A stretch of 64,000 bases of DNA from Cupriavidus agavae (GTDB lineage Bacteria > Pseudomonadota > Gammaproteobacteria > Burkholderiales > Burkholderiaceae), in the NCBI RefSeq assembly GCF_004217045.1, contig NZ_SGXM01000013.1:1-64000 (forward strand), written 5' to 3'. Below the pieces are notes generated by a model. That model ran no database searches, was not told the DNA's origin, and saw only the letters and a list, made by a program, of their open reading frames with translations. Both the position numbers and the translations under genes were made by a program. The first letter of the stretch is position 1. The number at the start of each line of letters is the position of its first letter. Positions 50,621 to 59,456 of this stretch are shown here, in pieces.

Positions 50621-51625
50621 TCAGGCTTTGATAAAGGCCAGAAGGTCGGCGTTGATAACCTCTGCCTGCGTAGTGGGCATACCATGCGGGAAGCCCTTGT
50701 AGGTTTTAAGCGTGCCCTTTTTTAGCAACTTGGCCGTAAGCGGCCCTGAATCGGCGTAGGGAACGATCTGATCGTCATCGCCATGCATTACGAGCACGGG
50801 CACATTGATCTTCTTCAGGTCCTCGGTAAAGTCAGTCTGCGAGAACGCCACAATGCCGTCGTAGTGCGCCTTCGCACTCCCCATCATGCCTTGCCGCCAC
50901 CAGTTCTGAATAGTGCCTTCCTGGGGCTTGGCGCCCGCTCGGTTGTAGCCGTAGAACGGCCCAGCCGGCAGGTCACGGTAAAACTGAGCGCGGTTGGTGG
51001 CCGTCTGCACTTGCAGACCGTCGAACACATCCTTCGGCAGACCCTCCGGATTGGACGCAGACTTGAGCATCAGCGGCGGCACTGCCGCGATCAGGCAGGC
51101 CTTCGAAGCCCGCTTCTCGCCGTGGCGCGCCAGGTAACGCACGACTTCACCGCCGCCAGTGGAGTGGCCCACGTGGATCGCGCCCTTGAGATCGAGATGA
51201 GCCACCACCGCAGCCAAGTCATCGGCATAGTGGTCCATGTCGTGCCCGTCCCAGACCTGCGACGAGCGGCCATGACCCCGGCGGTCGTGAGCAACGACGC
51301 GGTATCCCTTGGACAGGAAGAACATCATCTGTGCGTCCCAGTCGTCCGAGCTTAGCGGCCATCCGTGCGAGAAGACGATGGGCGTCGCATTGGCAGGGCC
51401 CCAGTCCTTGAAGAAGATCTGGACACCGTCCTTGGTCGTGACGTAGTTCGTAGCGGAATTCTTCTCTGAGGCTGCTCCGCCCCGTGGTGCTTTGGGAGTC
51501 GCTGCAGTGGCTGGGGCCGCGAGCGGCAGCGCCGCTGTGACGGCAGCACCCGTTCCGAGCACGAGTAGTTGGCGACGGGAGACTTCCGTGGAGGTCGACG
51601 GCTGCGGCGTAGGCGAGAGTTTCAT
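50621..51625 (-). CDS. Tat-exported alpha/beta hydrolase (non-heme chloroperoxidase/arylesterase type)
   Basis: 334 residues. Twin-arginine signal (VSRRQLLVLGTGAA) with cleavage near ATAA. The hydrolase core has FSHGWPLSSDDWD, the nucleophile elbow HVGHSTGGGEV, DRRGHGRSS, acid in MHGDDDQIVP and the histidine in FPHGMP. This is the classic pattern of arylesterase/perhydrolase enzymes formerly called non-heme chloroperoxidases. Normally cytoplasmic; here exported. Next gene upstream is a frameshifted isochorismatase on the same strand. Confidence 0.92.
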   Translation of the reverse strand: MKLSPTPQPSTSTEVSRRQLLVLGTGAAVTAALPLAAPATAATPKAPRGGAASEKNSATNYVTTKDGVQIFFKDWGPANATPIVFSHGWPLSSDDWDAQMMFFLSKGYRVVAHDRRGHGRSSQVWDGHDMDHYADDLAAVVAHLDLKGAIHVGHSTGGGEVVRYLARHGEKRASKACLIAAVPPLMLKSASNPEGLPKDVFDGLQVQTATNRAQFYRDLPAGPFYGYNRAGAKPQEGTIQNWWRQGMMGSAKAHYDGIVAFSQTDFTEDLKKINVPVLVMHGDDDQIVPYADSGPLTAKLLKKGTLKTYKGFPHGMPTTQAEVINADLLAFIKA

Positions 51626-51682
51626 GGCATCAAGATTAACTAAGGGTGGTACAACGGAACTGGCGACCAGGGTAGCGATGCG

Positions 51683-52533
51683 TCAGCGTTTGTCAGTCTT
51701 CCCTAGTCGGGCGAGGACGTCGTCGGTGGTCCACAACGCGTTAGCCATGTAGCGGAAGTTGATCAGCGCGCTCAAATTGCCATCCCCTTCGGGAAGCTTT
51801 GGGCCCGCAACGGCGTCACGCACGACGGCCACTTCAAAGCCTTCCTCTAGGAACTCGCGCAGGTGTGACTCGACGCACACGTTCGCCAGCATCCCCGCCA
51901 GGATGATCTTCGTCACGCCTGCTTGCGAAGCTGCAACGAGAGATCATTGGCCTGCGGGCCATAAAGCTTGTGAGGCGAGGCAATGATGGTATGGCCATCC
52001 TCGATGTAGGGCTTGAACTTCGGCATGAAGTCCGCCCCCGAGCCACGGAAGCCATCCAGGCTCAGCGAACTGGGCCGGTCGAATATCTTGATCTTGTGCT
52101 GGAAGAGTTCGGCCGGGCCCTGAAACTTCCAGCGGTGATCGTGCGGATAGTAGTAATGAGGCGAAATCGCGACGACGATACCGGCCTTCTTCGAGGCATC
52201 GAACAGACGTAGCAAATTCTGCACGATCCGTGTCTCCGTGACGGATTCACCGACGGCGGGCCAGGCGGCACCCTCCGGACTCATGAAGTCAATCTGAGGA
52301 TCGATCACGACCAACGAGGTGCGCTCCATGTCGAGCGTCATTGTGGGCACGGGCATCGCGCGCTGAACCGGATCGACATACTGCGCTGGCGTAATCGGCT
52401 CCGGATGCGCGGTGGCAGTCGCAATACTTGCCATCGCCACCGCGAGTGCAGCCGCCCAGCGGAAGGCGAAGCGTCGGTACTTGTCGCACCTCAACTGCGC
52501 CTCCTTCTCCATATAGTAATTTCGCTCGGTCAT
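51683..52533 (-). pseudogene. Exported isochorismatase-like hydrolase, frameshifted
   Basis: The start (ATG at 52533) is followed by a signal-like segment (FRWAAALAVAMASIATATA). The aspartate block SLVVIDPQIDF follows, and the frame hits TGA after QLRKQA at about 51913. In the next frame the family pattern resumes at once with VTKIILAGMLANVCVESHLR, containing the nucleophilic cysteine, to 51683. Insertion of a single G (AAGCAGG to AAGGCAGG) would repair the gene to about 283 residues. It is a pseudogene or a sequencing error. Confidence 0.78.
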
Positions 52534-52551
52534 TTTTTCTCTTGAACGAGA

Positions 52552-52566
52552 GTTGACATCGTCAAC
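52552..52566. promoter_or_regulatory. GTTGAC-ATC-GTCAAC dyad upstream of the isochorismatase
   Basis: Perfect 6-bp arms centred 26 bases before the ATG at 52533. The position and symmetry fit an operator. Confidence 0.5.
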
Positions 52567-52987
52567 TTCGATGTCGATGCCCGATTCGTAGCACCTCGAT
52601 GCATCGATACGCAACGATCAATATCCAACTTGCTAGGCGGAAGCTTAGTCGTCAGGTTCCGCAGGCACTAGACACGGCAGCGAACTACGTTGTTGTTCTC
52701 AACGCACCAATCAATCGTCCCTCAGGTCGCCCAGTCCAGGCGAGCGCCTAGAATGGACCCCTGCCCCATCCTTCCCATCCACGTAGTCGCTTCCCAAGGA
52801 AGCTCATTGCATCCAACTTAGTGTCGATGGATTTCGCCATGCAGCTACCGGCTCAAATAGAGCCGGTCGACAGGGTCACCTTCGTTGGCTGGAGCTTCGC
52901 AGGACACTCCCCTGAAAGCCAGGCGGCGCTTCCAATGATCGGAGTATGGTGACCACATCAACGGCGGCAGGGCGATCTACAGTTGCA
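52567..52987. other. Intergenic stretch without genes
   Basis: About 420 bases between the isochorismatase start and the convergent end of the cupin gene. No frame with a ribosome-binding site, no terminator and no clear motif. Confidence 0.4.
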
Positions 52988-53446
52988 TCACTGTTTCAGC
53001 GGCGTCGTCAGCACAACATCATCGGTATCCACTACAAACACCGCCAGCAACTTTGCCGGCTCGGTCTTGCTCGCATTCGCACTGACATCGTGCCGATCGC
53101 CGGGCATCTCGGTGAAGTTCTGTCCTTTGGTATAGGTGCGCAGTGGTCCGCCATTCAGTTGATTCAATACCGAACCTTCCAACACGGTCGCGTAGATGAT
53201 CGCGGACTTGGCGTGTGTGTGCGCCGCGTTGACGCCGCCGGGCTCGTACTCGACAAGCACGCCCTTGATACTCTTCCCGGGCATGTTCGGAATGGCTTGC
53301 TGATACACCGGCGTCACCTTGACGCCAGTGGTCAGTATGGCAAATGCGCTCGGCGCGGCCGATGTCTGATGGGCTGAGTGGTCCTGAGCGAATGCCGCCT
53401 GCAGCGGCAGGGTAGCGAACAGCAGCGAGGCGATGAGCTTGTTCAT
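52988..53446 (-). CDS. Secreted cupin-domain protein
   Basis: 152 residues. Signal peptide (LIASLLFATLPLQAAFAQ), then one cupin barrel with PGGVNAAHTHAKSAIIYAT (metal ligands His-x-His, about 71-89) and PGDRHDVSAN. GGAG precedes the start. It is followed upstream by an NmrA-like gene on the same strand, 42 bases apart, and both may share the operator at 54335-54405. Confidence 0.85.
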   Translation of the reverse strand: MNKLIASLLFATLPLQAAFAQDHSAHQTSAAPSAFAILTTGVKVTPVYQQAIPNMPGKSIKGVLVEYEPGGVNAAHTHAKSAIIYATVLEGSVLNQLNGGPLRTYTKGQNFTEMPGDRHDVSANASKTEPAKLLAVFVVDTDDVVLTTPLKQ

Positions 53447-53488
53447 AATGCAACTCCGGTTGGATAACGTGAATAGTGACGCAGCTAG

Positions 53489-54256
53489 TCAGCGAGCGGC
53501 CTGCCAACCTTGCAACCAGGCCGCGTGTGTGGTCGTGCCAAGGCGTGCCTTGCCAAGCGGGACCAGCGAGTGTTCCGTGACGGTGCCGCCGAAGTATGTC
53601 GCAGCCGGATCGCGCTCGACCGCACGTGCATCACCAATCAAGGCCAGATGATTGCGGATGATGTTGTCGAACGGTGCGCGCTCCGGACCCGCGATTTCAA
53701 GAATTCCGTTAATCGGCGTGCCGACGGCAATCTCTGCGAGAAATCCCGCTACATCGTCGGCAGCGATCGGTTGGAATAGGCCACCTGGCAGGCGGACTTT
53801 GTTTTGCACGGCGCTGCCGTCGGCGATGGCAGTCAGGAACTCAAGGAACTGCGTCGCCCGCACAATCGTATATGGCGTAGGCGCTGCGGTCACAACCGCC
53901 TCCTGTGCAACCTTGCCCTGGAAGTAGCCGTTATCCGGCATGCGGTCCACGCCAACGATCGAAAGCACCACGTGGTGCTGTACTTTGGCTGACGCTTCAG
54001 CGACGGCAAGACTACGACTCGACGTCTCGAAGAAGGCTTTAACTACGGTAGGGTCGTAGGATGCGGCGTTGCTGACGTCAATCACGACATTGGCGCCGGT
54101 CAGCGCCTCCGCCAGGCCTTCCCCAGTGAAAGTGTCCACACCCGTGGAGGGCGCAGCGACGACAACTTCATTGCCGGCGGCGAGTAACAGTGCCGCAACC
54201 TTGCGTCCAATCAGTCCAGTGCCACCGACAATGACGATCTTCTGTTTTGCTTGCAT
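53489..54256 (-). CDS. NmrA-like NAD(P)-binding protein
   Basis: 255 residues from the ATG with AGGAG upstream. Rossmann motif VIVGGTGLIGRKVAALLLAA (8-27) and the later HHVVLSIVGVDRM and APTPYTIVRATQFLEF blocks are typical of NAD(P)-binding NmrA/atypical SDR proteins that act as oxidoreductases or redox sensors. A longer frame upstream reads through the operator and is not coding. It is divergent to the SDR gene at 54486 across a region with a large inverted repeat. Confidence 0.88.
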   Translation of the reverse strand: MQAKQKIVIVGGTGLIGRKVAALLLAAGNEVVVAAPSTGVDTFTGEGLAEALTGANVVIDVSNAASYDPTVVKAFFETSSRSLAVAEASAKVQHHVVLSIVGVDRMPDNGYFQGKVAQEAVVTAAPTPYTIVRATQFLEFLTAIADGSAVQNKVRLPGGLFQPIAADDVAGFLAEIAVGTPINGILEIAGPERAPFDNIIRNHLALIGDARAVERDPAATYFGGTVTEHSLVPLGKARLGTTTHAAWLQGWQAAR

Positions 54257-54334
54257 ACGACTCTCCTGGTATTCGTTTAGGCCTGCGTTGTTGCAGGGAT
54301 GACTGAATAGTAGGGAGTGATGACCCATTGTGCC

Positions 54335-54405
54335 GTTCCAGTCTTGCGCCGGTTGTTCCGATCTTGCGATCTCGGAGGAGAACACTCAGATCGCAAGATT
54401 GGAAC
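54335..54405. promoter_or_regulatory. Operator region with three GTTCC-N2-TCTTGCG sites
   Basis: Two direct copies (GTTCCAGTCTTGCG at 54335-54348, GTTCCGATCTTGCG at 54355-54368) and one inverted copy. The last two form 18-base arms at 54355-54372 and 54388-54405 with one mismatch. They lie between the divergent genes starting at 54256 and 54486. A dimeric regulator, perhaps one of the AraC proteins nearby, may bind here. Confidence 0.65.
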
Positions 54406-54485
54406 ATTTGGCGCAATCTACGGAAAGCCCGGCGAGCGGTGTGAGCCTATAAGGATGCATTCAGTTCTCTCGCCTTAGTGACCCT

Positions 54486-55457
54486 ATGCCAGCAGCTTGC
54501 ATCATCCTCGTCACCCACGCCGCAGAAGGCGTCGGCCCTATCACCGTGACTGCCTTGGCGCACGGCGGCCATACCGTCTACGCGGCGCTCAACTGCCGCC
54601 GTTGGCGCGACCGCGCACAGGCGCAGCGTCTGCGAGACAGCGCCATCGAGCACGGCCTCGACATCCGGATAGTCGACATGAAGCCTGAGTCGTCGGACAG
54701 TGTTTCGAAAGCGGTCGGTGAGATTGTTCATACAAGTGGGCAGATCGATATCCTCGTCCAAGGTGGTGTTCCATCAATGGTTGGACCAACAGAGGCTTTC
54801 GCACCGGAGCAGGCATCCAAGACTCTCGGCCGGTACCTTGTGGGCGCGCAGCGCACCTTGCGCGCGGTGCTGCCTCACATGCGCGAAGCCCACGCGGGGC
54901 TCATCATCTGGGTGCTCGGCACCGCTGCCGGGGGCGGGACGGCACCCTACCTTGGCTGGTATTGCGCAATCCAGTCCGGCCTTGAGGCGCTGGCCGTGCA
55001 ATATGCGCGCGATTTGGTCCCATTCGGCATCGAGAGCGCGCTTGTCATGTCGGGAATGTTTGGTACGCTGTCAAGCCCCTTCCAACGGCCTGAATTGCCC
55101 GCCGATCAGACCACGAGCGCAGCTTACTCGCGCCGGCTGGGGCTCCAATTCCAGCAACGGATTCAGAACGCGGCCGACGAGCTTTCGTGTGCGGAAGAGA
55201 TTCCCGGTGCCACGGCAGGAGCGGTGGCAATGATCGTCGAGACCCCCGCGGGACAGCGTCCTTTCCGGACTATAGTCGATCCAGTGAAGGACGGCGCCGA
55301 CGTCGTATTTCTCGTACTAGATCGAGTGCGTGCCGAGATGATGCGTCGACTCGGCTGCGGCGATCTGCTGGATGTCTGCTACCGGGAGCGGCGCAGCGAT
55401 GAAGGCGTAACCCCCGAAACCTTGCGGAACGCAGAGGCAAACGACGATGGCGTCTGA
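54486..55457 (+). CDS. Short-chain dehydrogenase-like protein with altered active site
   Basis: 323 residues. The cofactor region is atypical (LVTHAAEGVGPITVTAL instead of GxxxGxG), and where YxxxK is expected it has WYCAIQSGLEALAV, with Gln for the lysine. The fold pattern (DILVQGGVPSMVG, IIWVLGTAAGGG, LVPFGIESALVM) is clearly SDR. It may be a degenerate or non-catalytic member. Its 3' end overlaps the convergent AraC gene by 79 bases. Confidence 0.75.
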   Translation: MPAACIILVTHAAEGVGPITVTALAHGGHTVYAALNCRRWRDRAQAQRLRDSAIEHGLDIRIVDMKPESSDSVSKAVGEIVHTSGQIDILVQGGVPSMVGPTEAFAPEQASKTLGRYLVGAQRTLRAVLPHMREAHAGLIIWVLGTAAGGGTAPYLGWYCAIQSGLEALAVQYARDLVPFGIESALVMSGMFGTLSSPFQRPELPADQTTSAAYSRRLGLQFQQRIQNAADELSCAEEIPGATAGAVAMIVETPAGQRPFRTIVDPVKDGADVVFLVLDRVRAEMMRRLGCGDLLDVCYRERRSDEGVTPETLRNAEANDDGV

Positions 55458-56275
55458 TAACCCACTGCCATACCGATACTAGTAACTGGCATTTCGGTCG
55501 TGATCAGCAGATGGCGCGCATGGCCGATTCGCAGTGCCGTAAGCCATTCATGCGGCGTTTGTCCGGTGGCAAGCCGAAATGCGGTGCAGAAGTGAAAACG
55601 GCTCATCTGCAACAGGCCGGCGAGGTCATCGAGCCGAATTTCCTGGTCAAGGGAATCCTTCATATAGTCGGTGACCCGACGCACTTGCCAGTCGACCAGA
55701 CCCTTGCGTACAGTTGGCGCGGGCATTGCCGACTGCGCCGAATGGCCGCGGACTAGTTGCGCGCACAGCAGGTCCAAAGCATGGTCGGCAAACAAGGAGG
55801 AACTTGGGTCACCCGTGGCAGCCTCGTGGCTAAGAATCTCGAGGATGCGCGAGGCAACGGGGTCGTCGACACAGATGCGACCCACCAGTTCGATACTCGT
55901 GGTACCCAACGCCATCAAACTGGCGGCCTCCTGCAGTCGATCGCTGCCGAGATAGACATGGGATACCTCGATCGGCCCCTCCACGTCCCACCGCCCCTCC
56001 TGCCCCGCGGGAATGATGGTCACCGTGCCGGGCCGGGTACGTGCACTCACACGTTTGCCATCCACACGGCAGCTTGAATTCTGCGCCACACCGTAGTAGG
56101 TCATGATCACATGAGTGTCCATGGCCGGCAGCGAGGCATGAAACTCACCATGCCGCCAGCGCCGGGTCAGGCGCGTCCCACCGCGCATGATATTGGCCAG
56201 CGTTGGTGGCTGGTCAAGGATGTCGCTAATCGCAACTGCTGCATCGGAGGCGGCCATGGCTGTCATGCGAGTCAT
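55379..56275 (-). CDS. AraC-family transcriptional regulator
   Basis: 298 residues from the ATG at 56275; ATGs at 56266 and 56257 are also possible. The C-terminal double helix-turn-helix reads IRLDDLAGLLQMSRFHFCTA and MPVTSIGMAVGYQTPSSFAS, as in AraC/XylS regulators. The N-terminal 190 residues are a cupin-like ligand domain. It overlaps the SDR gene tail. It is a candidate binder of the operator at 54335-54405; a second AraC gene follows divergently. Confidence 0.9.
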   Translation of the reverse strand: MTRMTAMAASDAAVAISDILDQPPTLANIMRGGTRLTRRWRHGEFHASLPAMDTHVIMTYYGVAQNSSCRVDGKRVSARTRPGTVTIIPAGQEGRWDVEGPIEVSHVYLGSDRLQEAASLMALGTTSIELVGRICVDDPVASRILEILSHEAATGDPSSSLFADHALDLLCAQLVRGHSAQSAMPAPTVRKGLVDWQVRRVTDYMKDSLDQEIRLDDLAGLLQMSRFHFCTAFRLATGQTPHEWLTALRIGHARHLLITTEMPVTSIGMAVGYQTPSSFASAFRKVSGVTPSSLRRSR

Positions 56276-56893
56276 CTCGAGCGAACTAGACAGCACTGTA
56301 CCGGCGCCGCGATGTGGTGACAACTTTCTTGGAACTTCCGGGTGGCGAAATGCCGGGGAGTATCCGACCAGCCGTAGAGACCCCGGACCGCCCGCAGATG
56401 GGGCAAACGGTTCGCTCGCTGCAGAAAAACAAACGCCGCGCGCTGTGCGCCGCGAGCATGAGTCGGCCGGTTGGGACCGCGCAAGGCAAGATGTGACGCG
56501 GAGCGCGCCATGGCACAAGCTTAGACGCAATGATGGCCGGCATGCCCCCCAAATACCAAGCCCGACCGTAGGCCGGCGCTTCATCCGGCCGGAGCTACAT
56601 GAAGGCAACGTCTTCTGACTTTTTTGTGAAGACGATCTCGATTCTCCTGCCGCTTCAGCGTCGCCAAGGTGACCTCTGTCCAGTACAAATAGGAGGCGGG
56701 CGGGGCGACCGCGCTGTGTGTCTCCTCCGATGACAGCGGGTGGCAGAATTTCAGGGATTTTTTGGTTAAAATCGCGGGGTATTTTTCGGCGGGGCGTGAC
56801 CGGGCTTGAATCTGGGCGCGGCCCGATTATCCGGCGGTAATGTCCATACGTTTGCGCGGAATTTCGTGCGCTGCCGGTCCAGGGTCGGCAGGC
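56276..56893. other. Intergenic stretch between divergent AraC genes
   Basis: About 620 bases without a gene. AT-rich patches near 56750-56790 (AAATCGCGGGG, TATTTTTCGG) could hold promoters for either regulator, but I cannot assign boxes with confidence. Confidence 0.4.
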
Positions 56894-56921
56894 AGGAATT
56901 GCCGGTGCATCGGCAATTCCT
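56894..56921. promoter_or_regulatory. Perfect hairpin at the start of the AraC gene
   Basis: Arms AGGAATTGCCG and CGGCAATTCCT (11 bp) with loop GTGCAT end 6 bases before the ATG at 56928. The stem would contain the only AGGA-like ribosome-binding sequence, so it may be an operator or an mRNA stem that hides the translation start. Confidence 0.6.
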
Positions 56922-56927
56922 GGTCGA

Positions 56928-57836
56928 ATGATGCGCAATCCAACGCCTTTCCAGTTCCGCGAGAAATACAACGACGCCACGTTGGTGATGTCATCGGCCG
57001 GTCGGGCTTGGTCCGGACTGTTTGCCGAAGTGCGTGACCATAGCGGCGGCATCATCACGCGCAATGCCGGGTTGCCGTTCAACGAGTTGGTCATCGATCC
57101 GCACGGCAGCACGTCCGCCGTGGTCACCCGTACTGGATATGGACTGGTGGATCGCACGCCGGCCAAGCGCGGTACGGTGTGGCTGTGTCCCAAGGGTATT
57201 CAGGAGGACGAGGTTTCCATCTCGACGGTGCTACCGGGCATGCTGCATCTCTATCTCGATCCAGCGCTGTTCACGCCTGAATCGCTTGGCGAGAGTGCCA
57301 CCGGCACCGAGGCCAATACGTTCTATTTCGACCGCGGCTTCGAGGATCCGTTAATTGCGCAGATCGGATTGACCATCCTTGCGGAACTGCGCGAGGAAAC
57401 GCCCACCGGCAATCTGTTGGTGGAAAGTCTGGCCGGTACGCTGGCGGTGCGCATGCTGCATCGCCGGGCCAGTGTTGCAGCGCTGCGCATGAGTCGACTC
57501 GAAGCCGAACCAGATCTTGCACAACATCGCATGCGGCGTGTGATGGACTATATTCGAGCGAATCTCGAGAGCGATATCCGCCTGGACGACCTCGCGAGCA
57601 TCGCCTGCCTGAGCCGTTTTCATTTTGTGCGCGCCTTCAAGGCGGCCACGGGCAAAACCCCTTATCGGTGTGTCACTGATTTGCGCATCGAACGCGCCAA
57701 GACGCTGCTCCGTCTCCGCCAGCTATCGTTGATGGAAATTGCGGTTGAGCTCAATTTCTCGTCGCAAGCTACGTTCACGCGCGCCTTCCGCGCAGCCACC
57801 GGCTATACGCCTGGCCAATATCCCGGCCGGAATTAG
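56928..57836 (+). CDS. AraC-family transcriptional regulator
   Basis: 302 residues (ATGATG; start at 56928 or 56931). The C-terminal HTH pair is IRLDDLASIACLSRFHFVRA and LSLMEIAVELNFSSQATFTR, ending in GYTPGQYPGRN. The N-terminal half is a ligand domain. A strong 28-base hairpin overlaps its ribosome-binding region. It is followed by a LysR gene on the same strand. Confidence 0.9.
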   Translation: MMRNPTPFQFREKYNDATLVMSSAGRAWSGLFAEVRDHSGGIITRNAGLPFNELVIDPHGSTSAVVTRTGYGLVDRTPAKRGTVWLCPKGIQEDEVSISTVLPGMLHLYLDPALFTPESLGESATGTEANTFYFDRGFEDPLIAQIGLTILAELREETPTGNLLVESLAGTLAVRMLHRRASVAALRMSRLEAEPDLAQHRMRRVMDYIRANLESDIRLDDLASIACLSRFHFVRAFKAATGKTPYRCVTDLRIERAKTLLRLRQLSLMEIAVELNFSSQATFTRAFRAATGYTPGQYPGRN

Positions 57837-58022
57837 TGCGTGCACCGCCAGAGTGCCAAACGTGAGACGGCAGCAATATCGGCATACTGATGCGCAACGA
57901 TTGCAAGTACCGCCAGTTTCCATCGTGAAAGAATGCACGCATGCCATTTGACGCCGGACTCGGGAAACGGCGCGTAGCTGACCGGCATGGCAAAGTTCCT
58001 TGGCGCGCGGAGGAAAAAAACG

Positions 58023-59033
58023 ATGGGCTTGATATTGGAATCGTCGCTGGCGCTAACGCACAGCGATCTCTCGGCGCCGCTGCATCGCGCCGACACCTTG
58101 TCGGCAACTTTCGGCGCGAGCTACACCGGCATCATGGCCTTCATGGCGGTGGCGACCGAAGGCAGCTTTGCCAAAGCAGGCGAACGGCTCGGCATCAGCC
58201 GCTCGGCTATCAGCCGCAACGTGCAAAAGCTAGAATCTCAACTCAGCACACGGTTGTTTGTCCGCACCACGCGCAACACACAATTGACACACGAGGGACG
58301 CCGCTTCTTCGATAATTGCCACCAGGGCGTCGCACATATGGCGGAGGCGATCAACGACATGCTGGAACTGCGCCAAGGTCCGCCAAGCGGCCTGATCAAG
58401 ATCGGAGCCCCAGTCAGCTTTGGCCGCAAGGTGCTGGCGCCGCTACTGGAACGTTTCTCCAACGCCTATCCGGACCTCTCGCTCGATCTGCACCTCGATG
58501 ATGGCCTGCTCGACCATGCTTCGGACGAGCTCGATGTGGCATTCCGCAGCGGACGTATTGAAGATTCCAGCATCATCGCACGCCGCTTGGGACCGATGCG
58601 ACGCGCAGTCTGTGCCGCGCCATCATACGTCGCCACGAATGGATTGCCGGCAACGCCGGAAGAACTGGCGCACCACCAGTGCATCAGCCATCGCAGCGCA
58701 AGCGGCCGTGTGCAAGAATGGGAGTTTCATCGCGAAGGCCGCGTGCGCAAACTCGCGCTAAAATCGCGATTTACGGTCAACAATTCCGATCTGGTGCTCC
58801 ACGCTGTGCTGCAAGGTTGGGGCTTGGCGCAGATAGCGGACTTTCAGATCGCCGACCACGTCGCCGCCCACGAGCTCGTGGTGACGCTTGCCGATGAGCT
58901 GCCCAACGACCTCGGCCACTACATTTGCTATCAGAGCCGCTGCCACCTTCCGGCGCGAACGCGTGTGTTCGTTGACTTCATGGTGGCCGAATTTCCGCGA
59001 TTTTCGTTCGGCGGGGTGGGTTTGGACGCTTGA
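58023..59033 (+). CDS. LysR-family transcriptional regulator with N-terminal extension
   Basis: 336 residues. The winged helix begins only at about residue 38 (MAFMAVATEGSFAKAGERLG, ISRSAISRNVQKLESQLSTR), after an extension that is unusual for the family. The ATG at 58023 has GGAGG upstream, so the long form is probably real. Effector domain with RRAVCAAPSYVATNGLPATP. No divergent target lies nearby; the last gene of the inserted region before the backbone resumes. Confidence 0.88.
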   Translation: MGLILESSLALTHSDLSAPLHRADTLSATFGASYTGIMAFMAVATEGSFAKAGERLGISRSAISRNVQKLESQLSTRLFVRTTRNTQLTHEGRRFFDNCHQGVAHMAEAINDMLELRQGPPSGLIKIGAPVSFGRKVLAPLLERFSNAYPDLSLDLHLDDGLLDHASDELDVAFRSGRIEDSSIIARRLGPMRRAVCAAPSYVATNGLPATPEELAHHQCISHRSASGRVQEWEFHREGRVRKLALKSRFTVNNSDLVLHAVLQGWGLAQIADFQIADHVAAHELVVTLADELPNDLGHYICYQSRCHLPARTRVFVDFMVAEFPRFSFGGVGLDA

Positions 59034-59310
59034 TGCTGACCCAGTAGGGGAACAGACAAAGACTTGACTACTTGGAGGTAGTCCACCCTTTCGTGCTCAG
59101 ACTCCGCTAGCAAATCCGGGCATGCGGATTCTCGTTGTGTCCGGACGAATGCTGGTGTTTGCAACTTCCTCCGGCCTAACAATTTCTAGCCGGCATGCCA
59201 CTCATCGCCATCGCAATGGCTGCACGTCACAGGGCGCGGAAAGCATGTGCGAATCACCGTTCTCAGGCATGGCGACAGGCTGTTTGGGGTCGTTCAGAGA
59301 CGGTCGCGGC

Positions 59311-59336
59311 GAAAAAAGCCCTCAACGAGTGAGGGC
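59311..59336 (-). terminator. Terminator of the methyltransferase-like operon
   Basis: Minus-strand GCCCTCA-CTCGT-TGAGGGC followed by six T, 120 bases behind the stop at 59457. Confidence 0.88.
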
Positions 59337-59456
59337 GGGGAGAATGGGTCCATCTTGAGAGAGCTTCCGTAGCGGGGCCGCTACAGAAACAATCATAAGA
59401 GCGGAATGTCCGGTCTAATTGCCCGAAAGGTCGACAGTTTCGACGCCTTTTCGCCG

